The notes: a model not told the origin generated them from the sequence alone. Shown: positions 1 to 9,135, numbered from the stretch's first letter. The stretch: DNA of 64,000 bases from Nakamurella antarctica (GCF_003860405.1 NZ_CP034170.1:124001-188000); one strand, 5' to 3'. Numbers and translations are program-made.

Positions 1-621
1 CGATTACACCACCGTGGTCATCACGCTCCACCACAACAACGACGACTGGTGCGGACGCGACAGCTTCAGACAACAGTGGAAGGGGCGACCCGGGGTACTA
101 CAACGATTACTACCGTTTCCAGCTCTGGCCACAACCCCATGCAATCAATGCTCGACGAATCAACCAGCGGGACCACCCACCAACCTTCTGACACATCCCG
201 CCGCACAGCCTGATTGGTAGTGCCGACGGCACCTTGGGTAGGACTCCAGGGGACTAACCGCGGTTTCCTTGACCGGCTGACCAGGCAGCGTATGCGGTCC
301 CAACGATTTCCTCTACTCCGATCGAAGTAACGTTTCCAGGCGGCGTCGGCAGCGCTTGGGGTGGCAGGCCCAATCAGGAGTCCTAAATGTTGTATGAAAA
401 CCCGTGTCCGCATGACCGTCTGTTTGAGCATCCGTACACGGCACGCGGACATAGACACGCATTGGATCCTTTGCTCGTCAATGCCCGTATGCCGTCTATG
501 CATGAGCGTAGGGGGGCTCATGCGGGCAAAGGTCATGAGACAACAATCAGGGCCGGCATCTCAAAGTGCTGTTCACTTGCTATCTCAAGGACGTAGGAGA
601 GATTTATCACGACAGTCTCCG
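1..621. other. No convincing gene; degenerate accessory DNA
   Basis: Both strands have only short open frames with unnatural composition and no ribosome binding site that fits a start. No domain or family is recognisable. Around 400-460 there are short GTGTCCGC / GCGGACA-type words on both strands, similar to words at 1866-1935, so the stretch may include worn insertion-sequence ends. I do not assign it. Confidence 0.4.
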
Positions 622-885
622 CTAAATGCGGTCCTGAAACAGCCAGGTTCTCCAGGCGTTAACGAGTCCGGCAGCACCGGCTATCAGCATCAGGATGGGT
701 GCGAATAGTGCAGTTGTGCCCCTACTCAGCCCGACGACGCCACCAAAAAGGAAGACAAGACCCGAGATCAGGAAGCATGCCGAGGCGAACTTGATTGTGT
801 TGCAGGTGCGAATCGTGGTCTTTGAACCGCCTAGAACACCCCCGGCGATCAGGAATAGCGGTCCAAATATGTAAGCCACCAGCAT
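622..885 (-). CDS. Small integral membrane protein, function unknown
   Basis: The frame encodes about 87 residues with three hydrophobic stretches: near the N-terminus (LVAYIFGPLFLIAGGVLGG), in the middle (ACFLISGLVFLFGGVVG) and near the C-terminus (APILMLIAGAAGLVNAW). Each is long enough to cross the membrane. I chose the ATG at 885 over the longer upstream frame because a strong GGAGG lies about 8 bases upstream on the minus strand and the extra N-terminal residues look non-coding. The C-terminus is short and basic. No family is recognised. It stands alone, with degenerate DNA on both sides. Confidence 0.6.
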   Translation of the reverse strand: MLVAYIFGPLFLIAGGVLGGSKTTIRTCNTIKFASACFLISGLVFLFGGVVGLSRGTTALFAPILMLIAGAAGLVNAWRTWLFQDRI

Positions 886-1340
886 TCTGTTGCCTCCGAC
901 AGTTTCCCAATGAAAACCCAAGATATAAACCAATTCTAAGGGCCAGCGCTGCGAGTCACGTCGTTCGACTGGCCATTCAATCGTTCTGCGCAAGGGTTTG
1001 AAGCTGCGGCGTCAATTCCTAGATGGCTACTGGCGTGGGGTCCAACCGATGATCCAGAAATGAGAATTTGAATCCGATTCGCCCACCTCCGGCTTTCAAT
1101 GCGGAATCGCCGTGACAGGTGCTCGCCTCCTGGGGGGCAGTGTCGTCGCCTTGGGCGAGAAGCCCATTCCCTGGGACTAGCCGCGTAACCTGCGACGACA
1201 TCTGCTGTCGAAGCACTATCGGACGCAGTGGTGATGGGGGTGGCGCTGAATTTCTTGAGCCGTTGGGAGCATCCCCGGCCGTTGCTAGTGTGAACAAGGT
1301 GAAGAGCCTCAGCCCGCACCTTTGTTCGCTTAAGTGGTGG

Positions 1341-1589
1341 ATGCGCCTGCGGTTCAGCCGGCCGGGCCGACCTCTAGTAGCAGGCGATTCCGTGGGCTTG
1401 CCTGATGGCAGTCGGGTTGTCCTGGCAAAGGACTGGGATCAGATGACCATCCAGGACCTGCGTGAGTTAGGTGCGGGACCGGGGAGCCAGCCAGACTTCT
1501 ATGTCCCATTCCCACCGGGTATCCGCGCGCCGAGTCGTCGAGCTTTTCAACGTCGCACCCGCCGCACGGCCAAACGCCGTACTACGTAA
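1341..1589 (+). CDS. Possible small basic protein, low support
   Basis: The frame that ends at 1589 is open for 156 codons, but only the last 80 or so look protein-like. They contain a moderately acidic segment (DWDQMTIQDLRELGAG) followed by a strongly basic tail rich in Arg (RRAFQRRTRRTAKRRTT). The ATG at 1341 has only a weak GGTGG just upstream. No homologous family comes to mind. It may be a truncated remnant rather than a working gene. Confidence 0.25.
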   Translation: MRLRFSRPGRPLVAGDSVGLPDGSRVVLAKDWDQMTIQDLRELGAGPGSQPDFYVPFPPGIRAPSRRAFQRRTRRTAKRRTT

Positions 1590-1865
1590 CCGATAGGTAA
1601 AACCCGTTCCGGCGTAACCTCGGCACCAACGGCTGAAGCAGAAGATGGAAACTAATCCCGCCTAGCGTTCAGGAGCGAACGAGTGAGTGCGAGGCAGGGG
1701 AGGTCCGTCCGCTGTGGTGGGTGTTGTGATGGTGGCCAGTTGGTCCTCGGTCCGGTCTTCAACGTCTGATTTGCCCACAGGCCCGGGTTGCAGGTCCAGC
1801 GACCAGATAATTTTTGGAGACCCTTAGGTCCGGGGAAATCGACACGTAGAACGCGGCGGCACGGT

Positions 1866-1935
1866 GTAAAGGAAGTCGTGTCACGCGGACACTGTAAAGA
1901 AACCTCCAACATCATCCGGACACGAGTTCCCTTAC
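1866..1935. repeat. Imperfect inverted repeat, possible IS-end scar
   Basis: The left arm GTAAAGGAAGTCGTGT (1866-1881) and right arm ACACGAGTTCCCTTAC (1920-1935) are complementary at 14 of 16 positions, with a 38-base centre. The centre also carries GTGTC and GACAC words. Clusters of such short TGTC-type words occur at the ends of some insertion sequences, but no transposase gene is nearby. Confidence 0.35.
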
Positions 1936-2135
1936 AACACAAAGCGAATGGAACGGTAACGATTGTTCGAGGTCGTTATGCCCGGACACGGAGCAACTGG
2001 TCGCATGGTCCAGACTAGGTTTCGCCGGTTCGAATGGGCCTGCAGCAGCTTGTCGTTCTATGAATCGACACGCGTACCGTGGCTGTCGATGCTCGGGGTT
2101 GGCCGCACGGTGTTCGAAGTCGTATGCGCGGTGAC

Positions 2136-2963
2136 CTACGCGTCCGGCAGCTGGCTTCGGATTAGCCGCGCTGCCACCGCTGATTCGTCAGCAGCGAACA
2201 GGATGGTGCGTACCTCTCCAACGACTTTCCCCGCGCGAATGGGGAATGGCGCCGAGAGGTTCAGTGCGACATGGACGCTACCGGCGACACCCAGGGTGAG
2301 GGTGTCGCCGACGATGATTGGTCCGTATCCAGCCCTTCGCAGACCGACGGACACCGACGTGACCTGATTGATCGGGACTGCTACATCTGCCAGTAATCCG
2401 CAGCGTAGGAGCAGTGAATCGCTGGTCAGGATATGTGGCCTGGTTCTGTTAGCGGCGACGAACCCGGCCATGATCAGGAGGCCGTAGACCCCTAGTACCA
2501 GCAGAATCATGCGCAGCGCAGTCCACGGCACGATGATCTCGACGACAGCGATTTCCAACACCGTCAGTGCCATGAAGATCCATACGAAAGCGACTTGATC
2601 CCGTCCGTAGGGAATTATGGTGATTGGCGCAGTATTCCCCGAGCCCGATGCGGCAGGTCGGATTGGGACACGCAGTAGCCACCTCACGACTGCCGCCATC
2701 AACTGAGCTTCTCGTGCCACCAATCGAAAAATCGGGCCTGGCAGAACCGCAGTCGCGGCATCCGCGGCCGAGGTCGACGATCTTTGGCCTGACCGTCGAG
2801 AACGACGGTACCGGGTGCTGGCCACACTCAGAACCGCTAGTGCGCAAATAATCTCAACGCACACCAGCATGAGAATCGCGTGACCGAGTGCGAGCCGGCC
2901 GGTGACCAGTAATGCCGCCTCGACCACCACGAGCACGACCGTGCACCACCGAATTCCTCTCAT
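2136..2963 (-). CDS. Membrane protein with PH-like domain
   Basis: About 275 residues. Two hydrophobic segments lie near the N-terminus, followed by a basic Arg/Ser-rich loop (near residues 55-75), a second pair of membrane segments (about 130-175), and a C-terminal beta-rich region starting LTSDSLLLRCGLLADVAVP. That last region resembles bacterial PH (bPH2-like) domains, which typically follow membrane hairpins. The ATG at 2963 shares one base with the stop of the MerR gene upstream (TGATG), so the two are translationally coupled. The regulator may control this gene, or its product may sense membrane state for the regulator; that is inference. Confidence 0.6.
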   Translation of the reverse strand: MRGIRWCTVVLVVVEAALLVTGRLALGHAILMLVCVEIICALAVLSVASTRYRRSRRSGQRSSTSAADAATAVLPGPIFRLVAREAQLMAAVVRWLLRVPIRPAASGSGNTAPITIIPYGRDQVAFVWIFMALTVLEIAVVEIIVPWTALRMILLVLGVYGLLIMAGFVAANRTRPHILTSDSLLLRCGLLADVAVPINQVTSVSVGLRRAGYGPIIVGDTLTLGVAGSVHVALNLSAPFPIRAGKVVGEVRTILFAADESAVAARLIRSQLPDA

Positions 2964-3700
2964 CACGACCATTTCCCAGCTGCGGCGGTCACCGCATGCT
3001 GTTGGGCCATGGTCAGTGATTGCAGGAAAAGCTCCCATCCAGCCGTGTTTTCGCCGCCGTCAGCGGTGTTGGAGGGAGTGAACGCTGCGCCTTGGCTGGC
3101 TATGAGCTCGGCGACTTCCAGGACCTCTGGGTGTTCCGGGCCCTGGTCGATCAAACGCTCGAACCGGGCGGCCAAGTCCCTGGACGTGGCGATAACCTGC
3201 GGGTCGGCAAGAAGGACGGCATACTTTTCGGCGAGTTCAGCGAACCGCTCGACGGGCATCGTGGCTTCAGCCACTTCCAAAAGCTCCTGCTCCCTGCGAA
3301 CCAGGTCCTGATCGCCGACGACCCCACGCAAACGATCCAGCAAGCTGGCCATGGCTGGTGACGACACCAAGTCAACATCCCTGCTCAGGACCTCGGCGAT
3401 AGACCGCCGTCGTCGCGTCAACTCGTTGATTTGCGCGTCGAGATCAGTCACGATCTCGATGAAGATATTGCGTATCTCATGCCCGGTCTGTTCGTCGAGC
3501 GCGTCGCGGATCTGGTCGAGCGTCAGCCCAAGCTGGGCGAGACGAACCAATCGGACGAGCGACAGCAGGTCCTTAGAGCCGTATTCGCGGTAGCCGTTCG
3601 AGCGTCGGGCCGGTTCCGGTAGTACCCCGACAGAGTGGTAGTGCCTGATCGCCCTCGTAGAAACGCCCGCGATCTTAGCCAACTCCCCGATGCGCAACAT
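2963..3700 (-). CDS. MerR-family transcriptional regulator
   Basis: The N-terminus is a typical MerR winged helix: LRIGELAKIAGVSTRAIRHY, then LPEPARRSNGYREYGSKDL with the conserved wing residues. A coiled-coil-like stretch (about 75-110) would form the dimerisation helix. The C-terminal 130 residues are an acidic all-alpha effector region of unknown ligand, with no TipAS or cysteine metal-binding signature. The ATG at 3700 is chosen over a TTG two codons earlier. It is coupled to the downstream PH-like membrane protein gene by a one-base stop/start overlap, so the two form a two-gene unit. Confidence 0.85.
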   Translation of the reverse strand: MLRIGELAKIAGVSTRAIRHYHSVGVLPEPARRSNGYREYGSKDLLSLVRLVRLAQLGLTLDQIRDALDEQTGHEIRNIFIEIVTDLDAQINELTRRRRSIAEVLSRDVDLVSSPAMASLLDRLRGVVGDQDLVRREQELLEVAEATMPVERFAELAEKYAVLLADPQVIATSRDLAARFERLIDQGPEHPEVLEVAELIASQGAAFTPSNTADGGENTAGWELFLQSLTMAQQHAVTAAAGKWS

Positions 3701-3733
3701 GCACAAATCATGAACCTTGACGCTGCGACAATG

Positions 3734-4110
3734 TCAACCGCCCAGCGCTGGGTCGCTCAGAGGTCGGCTGAAGCGGGTGCCGGCAGCGCGGGGTGTACCG
3801 ATGCCGGCGTTGACCCGCTCCGCGATGAGCTCAGGTTCGTTTCCCGCGAGGTTGGCCAGCGTGTTCAGCATCCGCATCCCGTCGAGGTTGCTGGATCGAT
3901 GCCGTCCGAGATAGACCGCACCGAGATCCCCGAGACCCGGGGGCTGCGCACCGTGTTGAACACGTCGATCGACGACCGGCCGAGACGGTCGATCTACCGG
4001 ACCACGACGGTGTCATCAGCCTCGGCGTAGTCGAGCAGCCGCCGCATTCCCGGCCGGGTCGCGGCCGCCCCGCTACCGGAGGTGACGTCGGCGCTTCTGG
4101 GGTCTGCTGC
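3734..4110 (-). pseudogene. Serine recombinase (resolvase/invertase) remnant
   Basis: Reading the minus strand gives RPGMRRLLDYAEADDTVVVR, an in-frame TAG, then IDRLGRSSIDVFNT and SISDGIDPATSTG. After a frameshift near 3865-3875 it continues MRMLNTLANLAGNEPELIAE and RVNAGIGTPRAAGTRF. These are the consecutive core motifs of small serine resolvases (RPG..LLDYA, DRLGRS, GIDT.T..GR, LAEFERELI.ER, A..RG). The catalytic-serine N-terminus is not recognisable. A stop codon and a frameshift inactivate it. It marks a former transposon or integrated element. Confidence 0.8.
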
Positions 4111-4349
4111 ACGGCGCGTTCCCGACTGCAGAAGTTCAAGCACAACGAAGACCCAGCTGACGAGCAGCGGCGTGAAGTAAGCGAGATCGTGCAAGGAAGT
4201 GGAAGGCGCCGGTCCTAACAGACAGTCAGTTCCTCTCCTGCCTGCGCGGACTCCATCTGCCATGGTTCGAGGAGATTTGCTGATGCAACCAACAATGGTC
4301 TGCGTAACGTCTATCGGGTCCGAGCAGGGTTAAACACTGGGGAATGCAG

Positions 4350-5357
4350 ATGAACCGGATCTACCGTCTTGTGGGCACATCTCTTATCTGCTTTGGGTTG
4401 TGCGCTTTCACCGGATGCGCCAGAATTTCGTCGGCCAGCACCGCGCCTACGCCGGGAGATGCATCCGCCGGCGTGTCGGTGGAGCCGCTGCAGCCAATGA
4501 TTCTGAGCGAGTCGATGCCCGTTGTCGCCGACCAGGCCTGCGCCGGGAACGCTGCCGGACCTGCTGTTCCGCTCCCGCCGGGAACTACGGCTACGGCGGT
4601 AACGATCTGTTCGCAGGGGTCGGGATACCTGAGGGGAAGCGGGTACTGGGGTACTGTTGAAACCCGGGTCGTGCCTGCTGAGAACTTGTCCGCGTTTGTC
4701 GCCGCGCTGGCGACTCCGCTTCCCCCCTTCCCTCCCGGAGCTATGTGCGCCGGGGTCGGTTGGCTTTTTCCCACCATCAAGGTTTCCCTCGCAGACGAGA
4801 CCACTACGTGGGCGGAGGTCCCTTCAGACGGTTGCTCACCGTCGCAGCCCGTGCTGCAGCAACTTGACGACTTCAATAACACCGTGACGCCAACGATTGC
4901 GCGGACCGTCCTGCAAACCTCCGAAAAAACCTTGCTCTCAGGCTGCACAGGGGCGAAGCCGCGGCATCCCACCCGAGCGCCTGCCGGGAACGCAGCCATG
5001 CCCGCGCTCGAGGGCCCGGAGTTTTCGGTCTGCGTATATACGACGGACGCCGCTATGAGTACCACTCTGAGTGCATCCGGCACTGTCGCTCCATTCGGCC
5101 TGGAAAAGCTGACCGCCGACCTGACCCCCGACCCGCCCACCGGGTGCGCTTGGCCCAACGGGTCGGATACCGACATTGGATCATTCCTGACGCTGGTACC
5201 CCGACCTGCGTTCCCGGATCCATTGACCCAAGCGGACCCACAGCCGCTGCTCAACATCGCCAGCATCGGCTGCCACGTCGTGATCGACGACGCCTGGGAA
5301 ATCGTAGGGTGGATCGACGACCCGACGTATTTGGTACTGGTCACATCGGTCGGGTGA
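4350..5357 (+). CDS. Secreted lipoprotein with eight cysteines, unknown function
   Basis: About 335 residues. The N-terminus is a lipoprotein signal peptide: basic start, hydrophobic core and lipobox FTGC with the lipidated Cys near residue 23. The mature part contains eight further cysteines, spread evenly over two halves, which suggests four disulfides outside the membrane. The ATG at 4350 is preferred over one six bases earlier because CTGGGG sits at the right distance. No family is recognised. The spacing of the cysteines recalls the eight-cysteine proteins at 41.7-45.6 kb, but the sequence motifs differ, so no relation is claimed. Confidence 0.7.
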   Translation: MNRIYRLVGTSLICFGLCAFTGCARISSASTAPTPGDASAGVSVEPLQPMILSESMPVVADQACAGNAAGPAVPLPPGTTATAVTICSQGSGYLRGSGYWGTVETRVVPAENLSAFVAALATPLPPFPPGAMCAGVGWLFPTIKVSLADETTTWAEVPSDGCSPSQPVLQQLDDFNNTVTPTIARTVLQTSEKTLLSGCTGAKPRHPTRAPAGNAAMPALEGPEFSVCVYTTDAAMSTTLSASGTVAPFGLEKLTADLTPDPPTGCAWPNGSDTDIGSFLTLVPRPAFPDPLTQADPQPLLNIASIGCHVVIDDAWEIVGWIDDPTYLVLVTSVG

Positions 5358-5384
5358 CGGGCACCTTGCCAATCTCACTGGAGC

Positions 5385-5567
5385 ATGGTGAGGGAACCTG
5401 GTTACCTATTCCGCCCGGCCGTTCAGGCCCTTGGCTGGCAGCTGGAATGGAAGTACCCCGTCTATCCCGATGGGGACTACTTCGCGTGCTTGACACCGGA
5501 TCTCACCCAAGGCATCCGGTCGGCGCCCTCCCGGGCTTCCAGAGACATCGTCTTCGGCGTTCAGTAG
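5385..5567 (+). pseudogene. DUF2716-like fragment
   Basis: The 60-codon frame contains LGWQLEWKYPVYPDGDYFAC followed by LTPDLTQGI. This pattern (tryptophan-rich segment, YPDGDY, then F/L-L-x-D-L-x-x-G) matches the core of DUF2716 proteins, which are usually 150-180 residues long and often occur beside toxins. The family's usual GHPWE motif is replaced by an unrelated tail, and there is no proper N-terminus. I therefore read it as a remnant. Further coding-like scraps follow to about 5860 in other frames. Confidence 0.45.
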
Positions 5568-5878
5568 GGCCTGGTCCGGGCGCGGCACCGCCGGCAGGAT
5601 CGGCATCAGCAGCGATCGAATATTCACCCGTCCGCATGCCGACCATCTGCGCTGAGGTTGAGGGTGCCTCGATGTGGCTGCAGCGCGAAATCGAGGTCCA
5701 CCCTCCTCGACCCGGTCGATCCCGACCAGTTCAGCGCGGGCGGCGCGGTCTTGGCCCGGCTACAGGACGCGCTGGCGGCATACCCCGACGCCGATTGTTT
5801 CGCTGGCGCGCCGCTCGGTTCTGCGGGCATCCGTTGCAACAAAGAAGATCGGTCACCAATAGTTGACTCCCGCAGACT

Positions 5879-6706
5879 TCAGTTCGCGAACAGCTTGGTT
5901 AGCTGGAACCCGTCGGCGGTGATCGTGCCGCTAGCTACGACCTGGGTGGCGTCGGGGTTCGGGTAGTACTTCAGCAGCAGCGGGAAGTACGAGGCGTTGT
6001 CAACGCCGATCAGCTTGGATGTCTCTCCCGTGTAGTAGGGGAACGTCTGGGGTTTCAGAGTCCACTCGGCTGCCTTCGCGAACGCTTCCTGCAGTAGCTT
6101 CCCGCCGGGGGTGGCCCACACGGGGTATCCTGCGTCGGCGAGCAGCTTCGCCGTCATGCTCGCCGGCAGCAGCGTGTAATGGGTGTAGTCGATGCCCTTG
6201 ATGCCCGTGTCCGGGCCACCCCGGTAGTCACTGGTGTCGCTACGCTCGGCCTCCTGTGGCATCGACCCATCGGCCGTGACCTCACCCTGCAGGATCTGAC
6301 CCCACCGGTTCTCCGCTGACATCAGTTGGCTGCTGTCAGCGGTGAACGTCGCGGCGCTGGCCACCATCAGCACCGCCCACATCCCGTGGTTGTTTGGGTT
6401 GCTGGTCTCGGCGTTGGGCAGCACCACCGACTGCAGGAACGACGTGAACGGAGCATCGTTCCAGCCGTTGACCGCGCGTACCCAGGACGCGGCGTGGATC
6501 ATGTACGGCATGTCGAAGTTGACCGCGTCCTTGCCTTGCAGGGTCGGCACACTCCCCAGCGTCTTGGCCCACGCATCGATGATCAACTGGGCGTGCGTGG
6601 CGTACCTAGGGTCACCCGTGACCAGATAGCAGAGCCCATCTGCGTAGGCCATCTGCGCGTCCGAGGCAAGAGTGTTGGATTTCACCGAATATGAAGCTTC
6701 GATGGT
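5879..6706 (-). pseudogene. Alginate-lyase-like protein, N-terminally truncated
   Basis: About 268-276 residues match the C-terminal two thirds of the alginate lyase (PF05426-type, alpha/alpha toroid) fold: SNTLASDAQMAYADGLCYLV, TGDPRYATHAQLIIDAWAKT, a conserved NNHGMWAV segment and the DYTHYTLLPASM helix. Secreted members start with a signal peptide and about 80-100 more residues. Here the frame meets a stop at 6707-6709, just upstream of this homology, and no signal peptide can be found. The best remaining start is a GTG at 6685 without a clear ribosome binding site. The 5' part was probably lost at a rearrangement junction near 6700. Confidence 0.6.
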
Positions 6707-6842
6707 TCACCGGTCTGAGGGGACTCGGCGGGAAGGCCTGTGGCTGCTCGAATTCGTCTTCTCGTATTCGCGATCATGGATCGAACGATATGAGCGCTGT
6801 TCCCGATCTCGGACTCGCTTGGTGAATTGGTGTTCCGGTCTG

Positions 6843-7277
6843 CTAGTGATCTCGGCGGGTGCCTACCTGCAGAAGGTAACGACCCCAAATCATGGCTTTG
6901 CGGTACGGCCCATCGCCGTCTCGATCTAATTCAGGCTCGTTAAACCTCACGAAGTATGTGAACTCGCCAGGCTGGGCCTTCGGGCTAGCAATGAGCTCAG
7001 GTGGGGCCGTGTCATCAATTACTCCGAAAAATTCACGGGCCCAAGGTCCACCCCACTCGGGGTCCTGAATCACTCTGACCGGTGTGCCTAACGCCATCGC
7101 CTCCGATGGCCATAGACGGTCAGCCAGTGAGTGGCCGAGGATCTGCTCCAACGCAGCCCGGTCAGCTAGAGTCTTGCTCCGCGTCTTATCCGTTGAATCT
7201 GGGTCATCCACTAGGTAATTATGCCCAGCTATCACGTTGACGATCAGGGCGACTTCAACGGGCGCCGCTACGACCAC
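6843..7277 (-). CDS. Hypothetical protein in a two-gene unit with DUF4279
   Basis: About 144 residues. The start is hydrophobic (VVVAAPVEVALIVNVIAGHN), the centre has EWGGPWAREFFGVIDD and the end has YFVRFNEPELDRDGDGPYRK. The latter is a compact beta-strand plus acidic loop pattern that looks like a globular single-domain protein. I prefer the GTG at 7277 because GAGAAAGG lies directly after the stop of the upstream gene, about 10 bases from this start. An alternative TTG start at 7325 would overlap that gene. No function is recognised. The pairing with a DUF4279 gene suggests an immunity-type cassette, which is inference only. Confidence 0.55.
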   Translation of the reverse strand: MVVAAPVEVALIVNVIAGHNYLVDDPDSTDKTRSKTLADRAALEQILGHSLADRLWPSEAMALGTPVRVIQDPEWGGPWAREFFGVIDDTAPPELIASPKAQPGEFTYFVRFNEPELDRDGDGPYRKAMIWGRYLLQVGTRRDH

Positions 7278-7293
7278 AAGAAATAGGCCTTTC

Positions 7294-7698
7294 TCAACCT
7301 TTTGGCTCGTCGTTGTAGAAATCAAGCATCCGTTCTTCGGGAACAGCTAGGAGTCGGCCCATCAGAGCGCGGCTGACCTCGACAGCGTGCTCAGCGGCGT
7401 ATGAACCGGCGTAACACCACCACCGAGCCCTGTACCCCAGGGCTGAGAGCTCCCACAGCTCATTCGAACGCGACTCAAGAATGCCCAGCAGCGTTTCTAG
7501 CTGAGTTGACAGTTCGACGTCGTCCTCGGGCTCCCCCGTGGGCAGAGACCAACTCGAACTGCGGGCAGTTTGCCTGGTGGTAGTCGGCTCACCCGACTCG
7601 CGGCTCTTAGTCGGAGCTATCCCATGAGCTCTGCTCACCCGATCAGCGGCGAGAGACGTTTGATCGCCGAAGATTTGATAAGTTACTCTCGTCCGCAT
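7294..7698 (-). CDS. DUF4279 domain protein
   Basis: 134 residues. VTYQIFGDQTSLAADRVSR, a GxxP-type turn (HGIAPTKSRESGEP), SSWSLPTGEPEDDVELSTQL and the helix LETLLGILESRSNELWELSA match the order and spacing of DUF4279 proteins (usually 130-150 residues). These are small cytoplasmic proteins often encoded near polymorphic toxins and presumed to be immunity proteins. The ATG at 7698 begins the homology exactly; the frame is open for 68 more codons upstream without protein-like content. No toxin gene is adjacent, so if it is an immunity gene it is an orphan. Confidence 0.75.
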   Translation of the reverse strand: MRTRVTYQIFGDQTSLAADRVSRAHGIAPTKSRESGEPTTTRQTARSSSWSLPTGEPEDDVELSTQLETLLGILESRSNELWELSALGYRARWWCYAGSYAAEHAVEVSRALMGRLLAVPEERMLDFYNDEPKG

Positions 7699-7884
7699 TG
7701 GTGCCCATCTCGTGGCCGCTGTGTTTGTCTCCAGGCTCGCCGCTGGCGTGCCAACACAATGGCCACTACTACACACGTCGACAATACGAGCCCGACGGGC
7801 CGTCCCCCTCTGCACAAGCACAGTTTCGGCACAGCCACTGTTCCGGAAAAGGCCTGCATCACAACACTTGTCGGAGGCTGAGCG

Positions 7885-8556
7885 ATGGTGATTGATCGGC
7901 AACGGGTTCCCGGTGCTTTACCGGTAGGAAAAGTCTGGACCCGCGATGAGGTTTCAGCTCAGCTTGCCAAGGCTGGTCTGCGTCGTGATTACGTGGTTCC
8001 GGTTCCGGTTTCTTTCGCTGATCTGGATCCGGTTGCAGCCCGCGGGCGGCAGAAACAGCGTCGTTGGATTGGCGTCGTGATGCTCGTTCTGGCATGCGCA
8101 GCATTGCTTGTCATCCTGCGCCCGGGTGGCGCGGGTTGGTCTGCACTCGTTGCGCCGCTTGGGTTCGGGGCGGTATGCGGCTCCCTGTCTTACTATTCGC
8201 AGCGTGAGCGAATCGCGTCGGCGGTGGCGCAGAACTCGCAAGCAGAGGGTTTCGTGCGGGCTCTGACGAATGCATCCACACAGCTCCGAGGGGTACGTCA
8301 GCGCTGGCTGGCTTTCAACGACCTCGGCGACGCAATCGTGGCGACTCAAGAGGAGCGATGGGGTTATCAGGGCGCCGCCCCGGTGCTGGAGGTCCCCTGG
8401 GATAGTGAATCTGGACCAATCGTATCGGTAATGGGAAAGTCAGGTCGCTTCAGGAGCCTTGTGACGCTGACGTTTGAAGACGGATCTACGGTGCGTCTTG
8501 ATCTGGGGCGACGCAACAGCACTGCACTAACTGACTCGATAGGAAAACCGCGGTAG
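7885..8556 (+). CDS. Membrane protein, probably frameshifted at its 3' end
   Basis: 223 residues. A short cytoplasmic start is followed by two adjacent membrane segments (about 60-80 and 85-103), then a soluble C-terminal region with strands VSVMGKSGRFRSLVTLTFE and DGSTVRLDLGRRN, which resembles a small beta-barrel (PH-like) end. GGAGG lies seven bases before the ATG. After the stop at 8554-8556, a different frame (8547-8690) reads TAVAVLTGEAAEAFADRAKA then LLVTTP, which looks like the natural continuation. The shift falls at the AAAA run 8544-8547. Either the gene is mutated, the tract allows slippage, or the assembly has an error. Confidence 0.6.
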   Translation: MVIDRQRVPGALPVGKVWTRDEVSAQLAKAGLRRDYVVPVPVSFADLDPVAARGRQKQRRWIGVVMLVLACAALLVILRPGGAGWSALVAPLGFGAVCGSLSYYSQRERIASAVAQNSQAEGFVRALTNASTQLRGVRQRWLAFNDLGDAIVATQEERWGYQGAAPVLEVPWDSESGPIVSVMGKSGRFRSLVTLTFEDGSTVRLDLGRRNSTALTDSIGKPR

Positions 8557-8690
8557 CTGTCCTCACCGGCGAGGCTGCCGAAGCGTTCGCTGATCGGGCT
8601 AAGGCCCTGCTGGTCACCACCCCATCGCCACGATGTCCGCGCCCGCCGGGTCTCATCAATGAAGAACGTCCGGAAGGACGTCTGGGGTAA

Positions 8691-9135
8691 CCCAAGAACT
8701 CTCGGCTCCATCCTGGGCAACCGGGGACCTCCGCTCCACACCCAATCCTGGGCAGTCAACCCGCCCATGGTGAGGGGCCTTGCACCACTGGCTGTCGTCC
8801 CCACGGCTGAGGATGTGTCATTCCGGGTCGCTTCGTCAGGACGGCCTTGTCACATGCAGCTGCAGTCCGGGCGGGCCTCCTGCACGATCAGCAACTGTGC
8901 GCGGGTGACGTCGTCGCAGGACCACCCCACAGCCCGACATCCGCCTCAGCCTTGATTCTGGCGACCTCTGGGAGGAGCAGGTCACCCATCCCGGACCTGG
9001 GGGAACACGCACGCGTCGCTCGCCCGGCGCACAGCACGGCATCGGCGTGCACCACTTGCCTAACGGCACCGTCTCTGCGGCTTGCAAGGTTTCAAAGGAT
9101 GGGAGCGCTGCCACTAAGAAACTCCTCGGGATCTG
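8691..9135. other. No gene seen
   Basis: The frames here are short, mutually overlapping and without ribosome binding sites or recognisable motifs. The minus strand has cysteine- and arginine-rich translations typical of non-coding high-GC DNA. It separates the membrane protein gene at 7885 from the end of the exporter gene at 9136. Confidence 0.4.

Larger units (their letters stand above)
886..2135. other. Gene-poor stretch with decayed coding remnants
   Basis: No frame in these 1.25 kb looks like a complete gene. The best candidate is the separately listed frame ending at 1589. The segment 1866-1935 holds an imperfect inverted repeat. The near-repeated words GTTCGAGGTCGTTATGC (about 1965) and GTTCGAAGTCGTATGC (about 2113) suggest a small degenerate duplication. 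Overall it looks like a graveyard of inserted DNA. Confidence 0.4.

Noticed and set aside
4361-5344. 327-codon minus-strand frame
   Set aside because: Antisense to the lipoprotein gene; the plus strand has a signal peptide and ribosome binding site, this frame has neither.
5658-5966. Frame with DPDQFSAGGAVLARLQDALA
   Set aside because: A short protein-like patch without a start signal that runs into the antisense of the lyase gene; possibly part of the DUF2716-type remnant.
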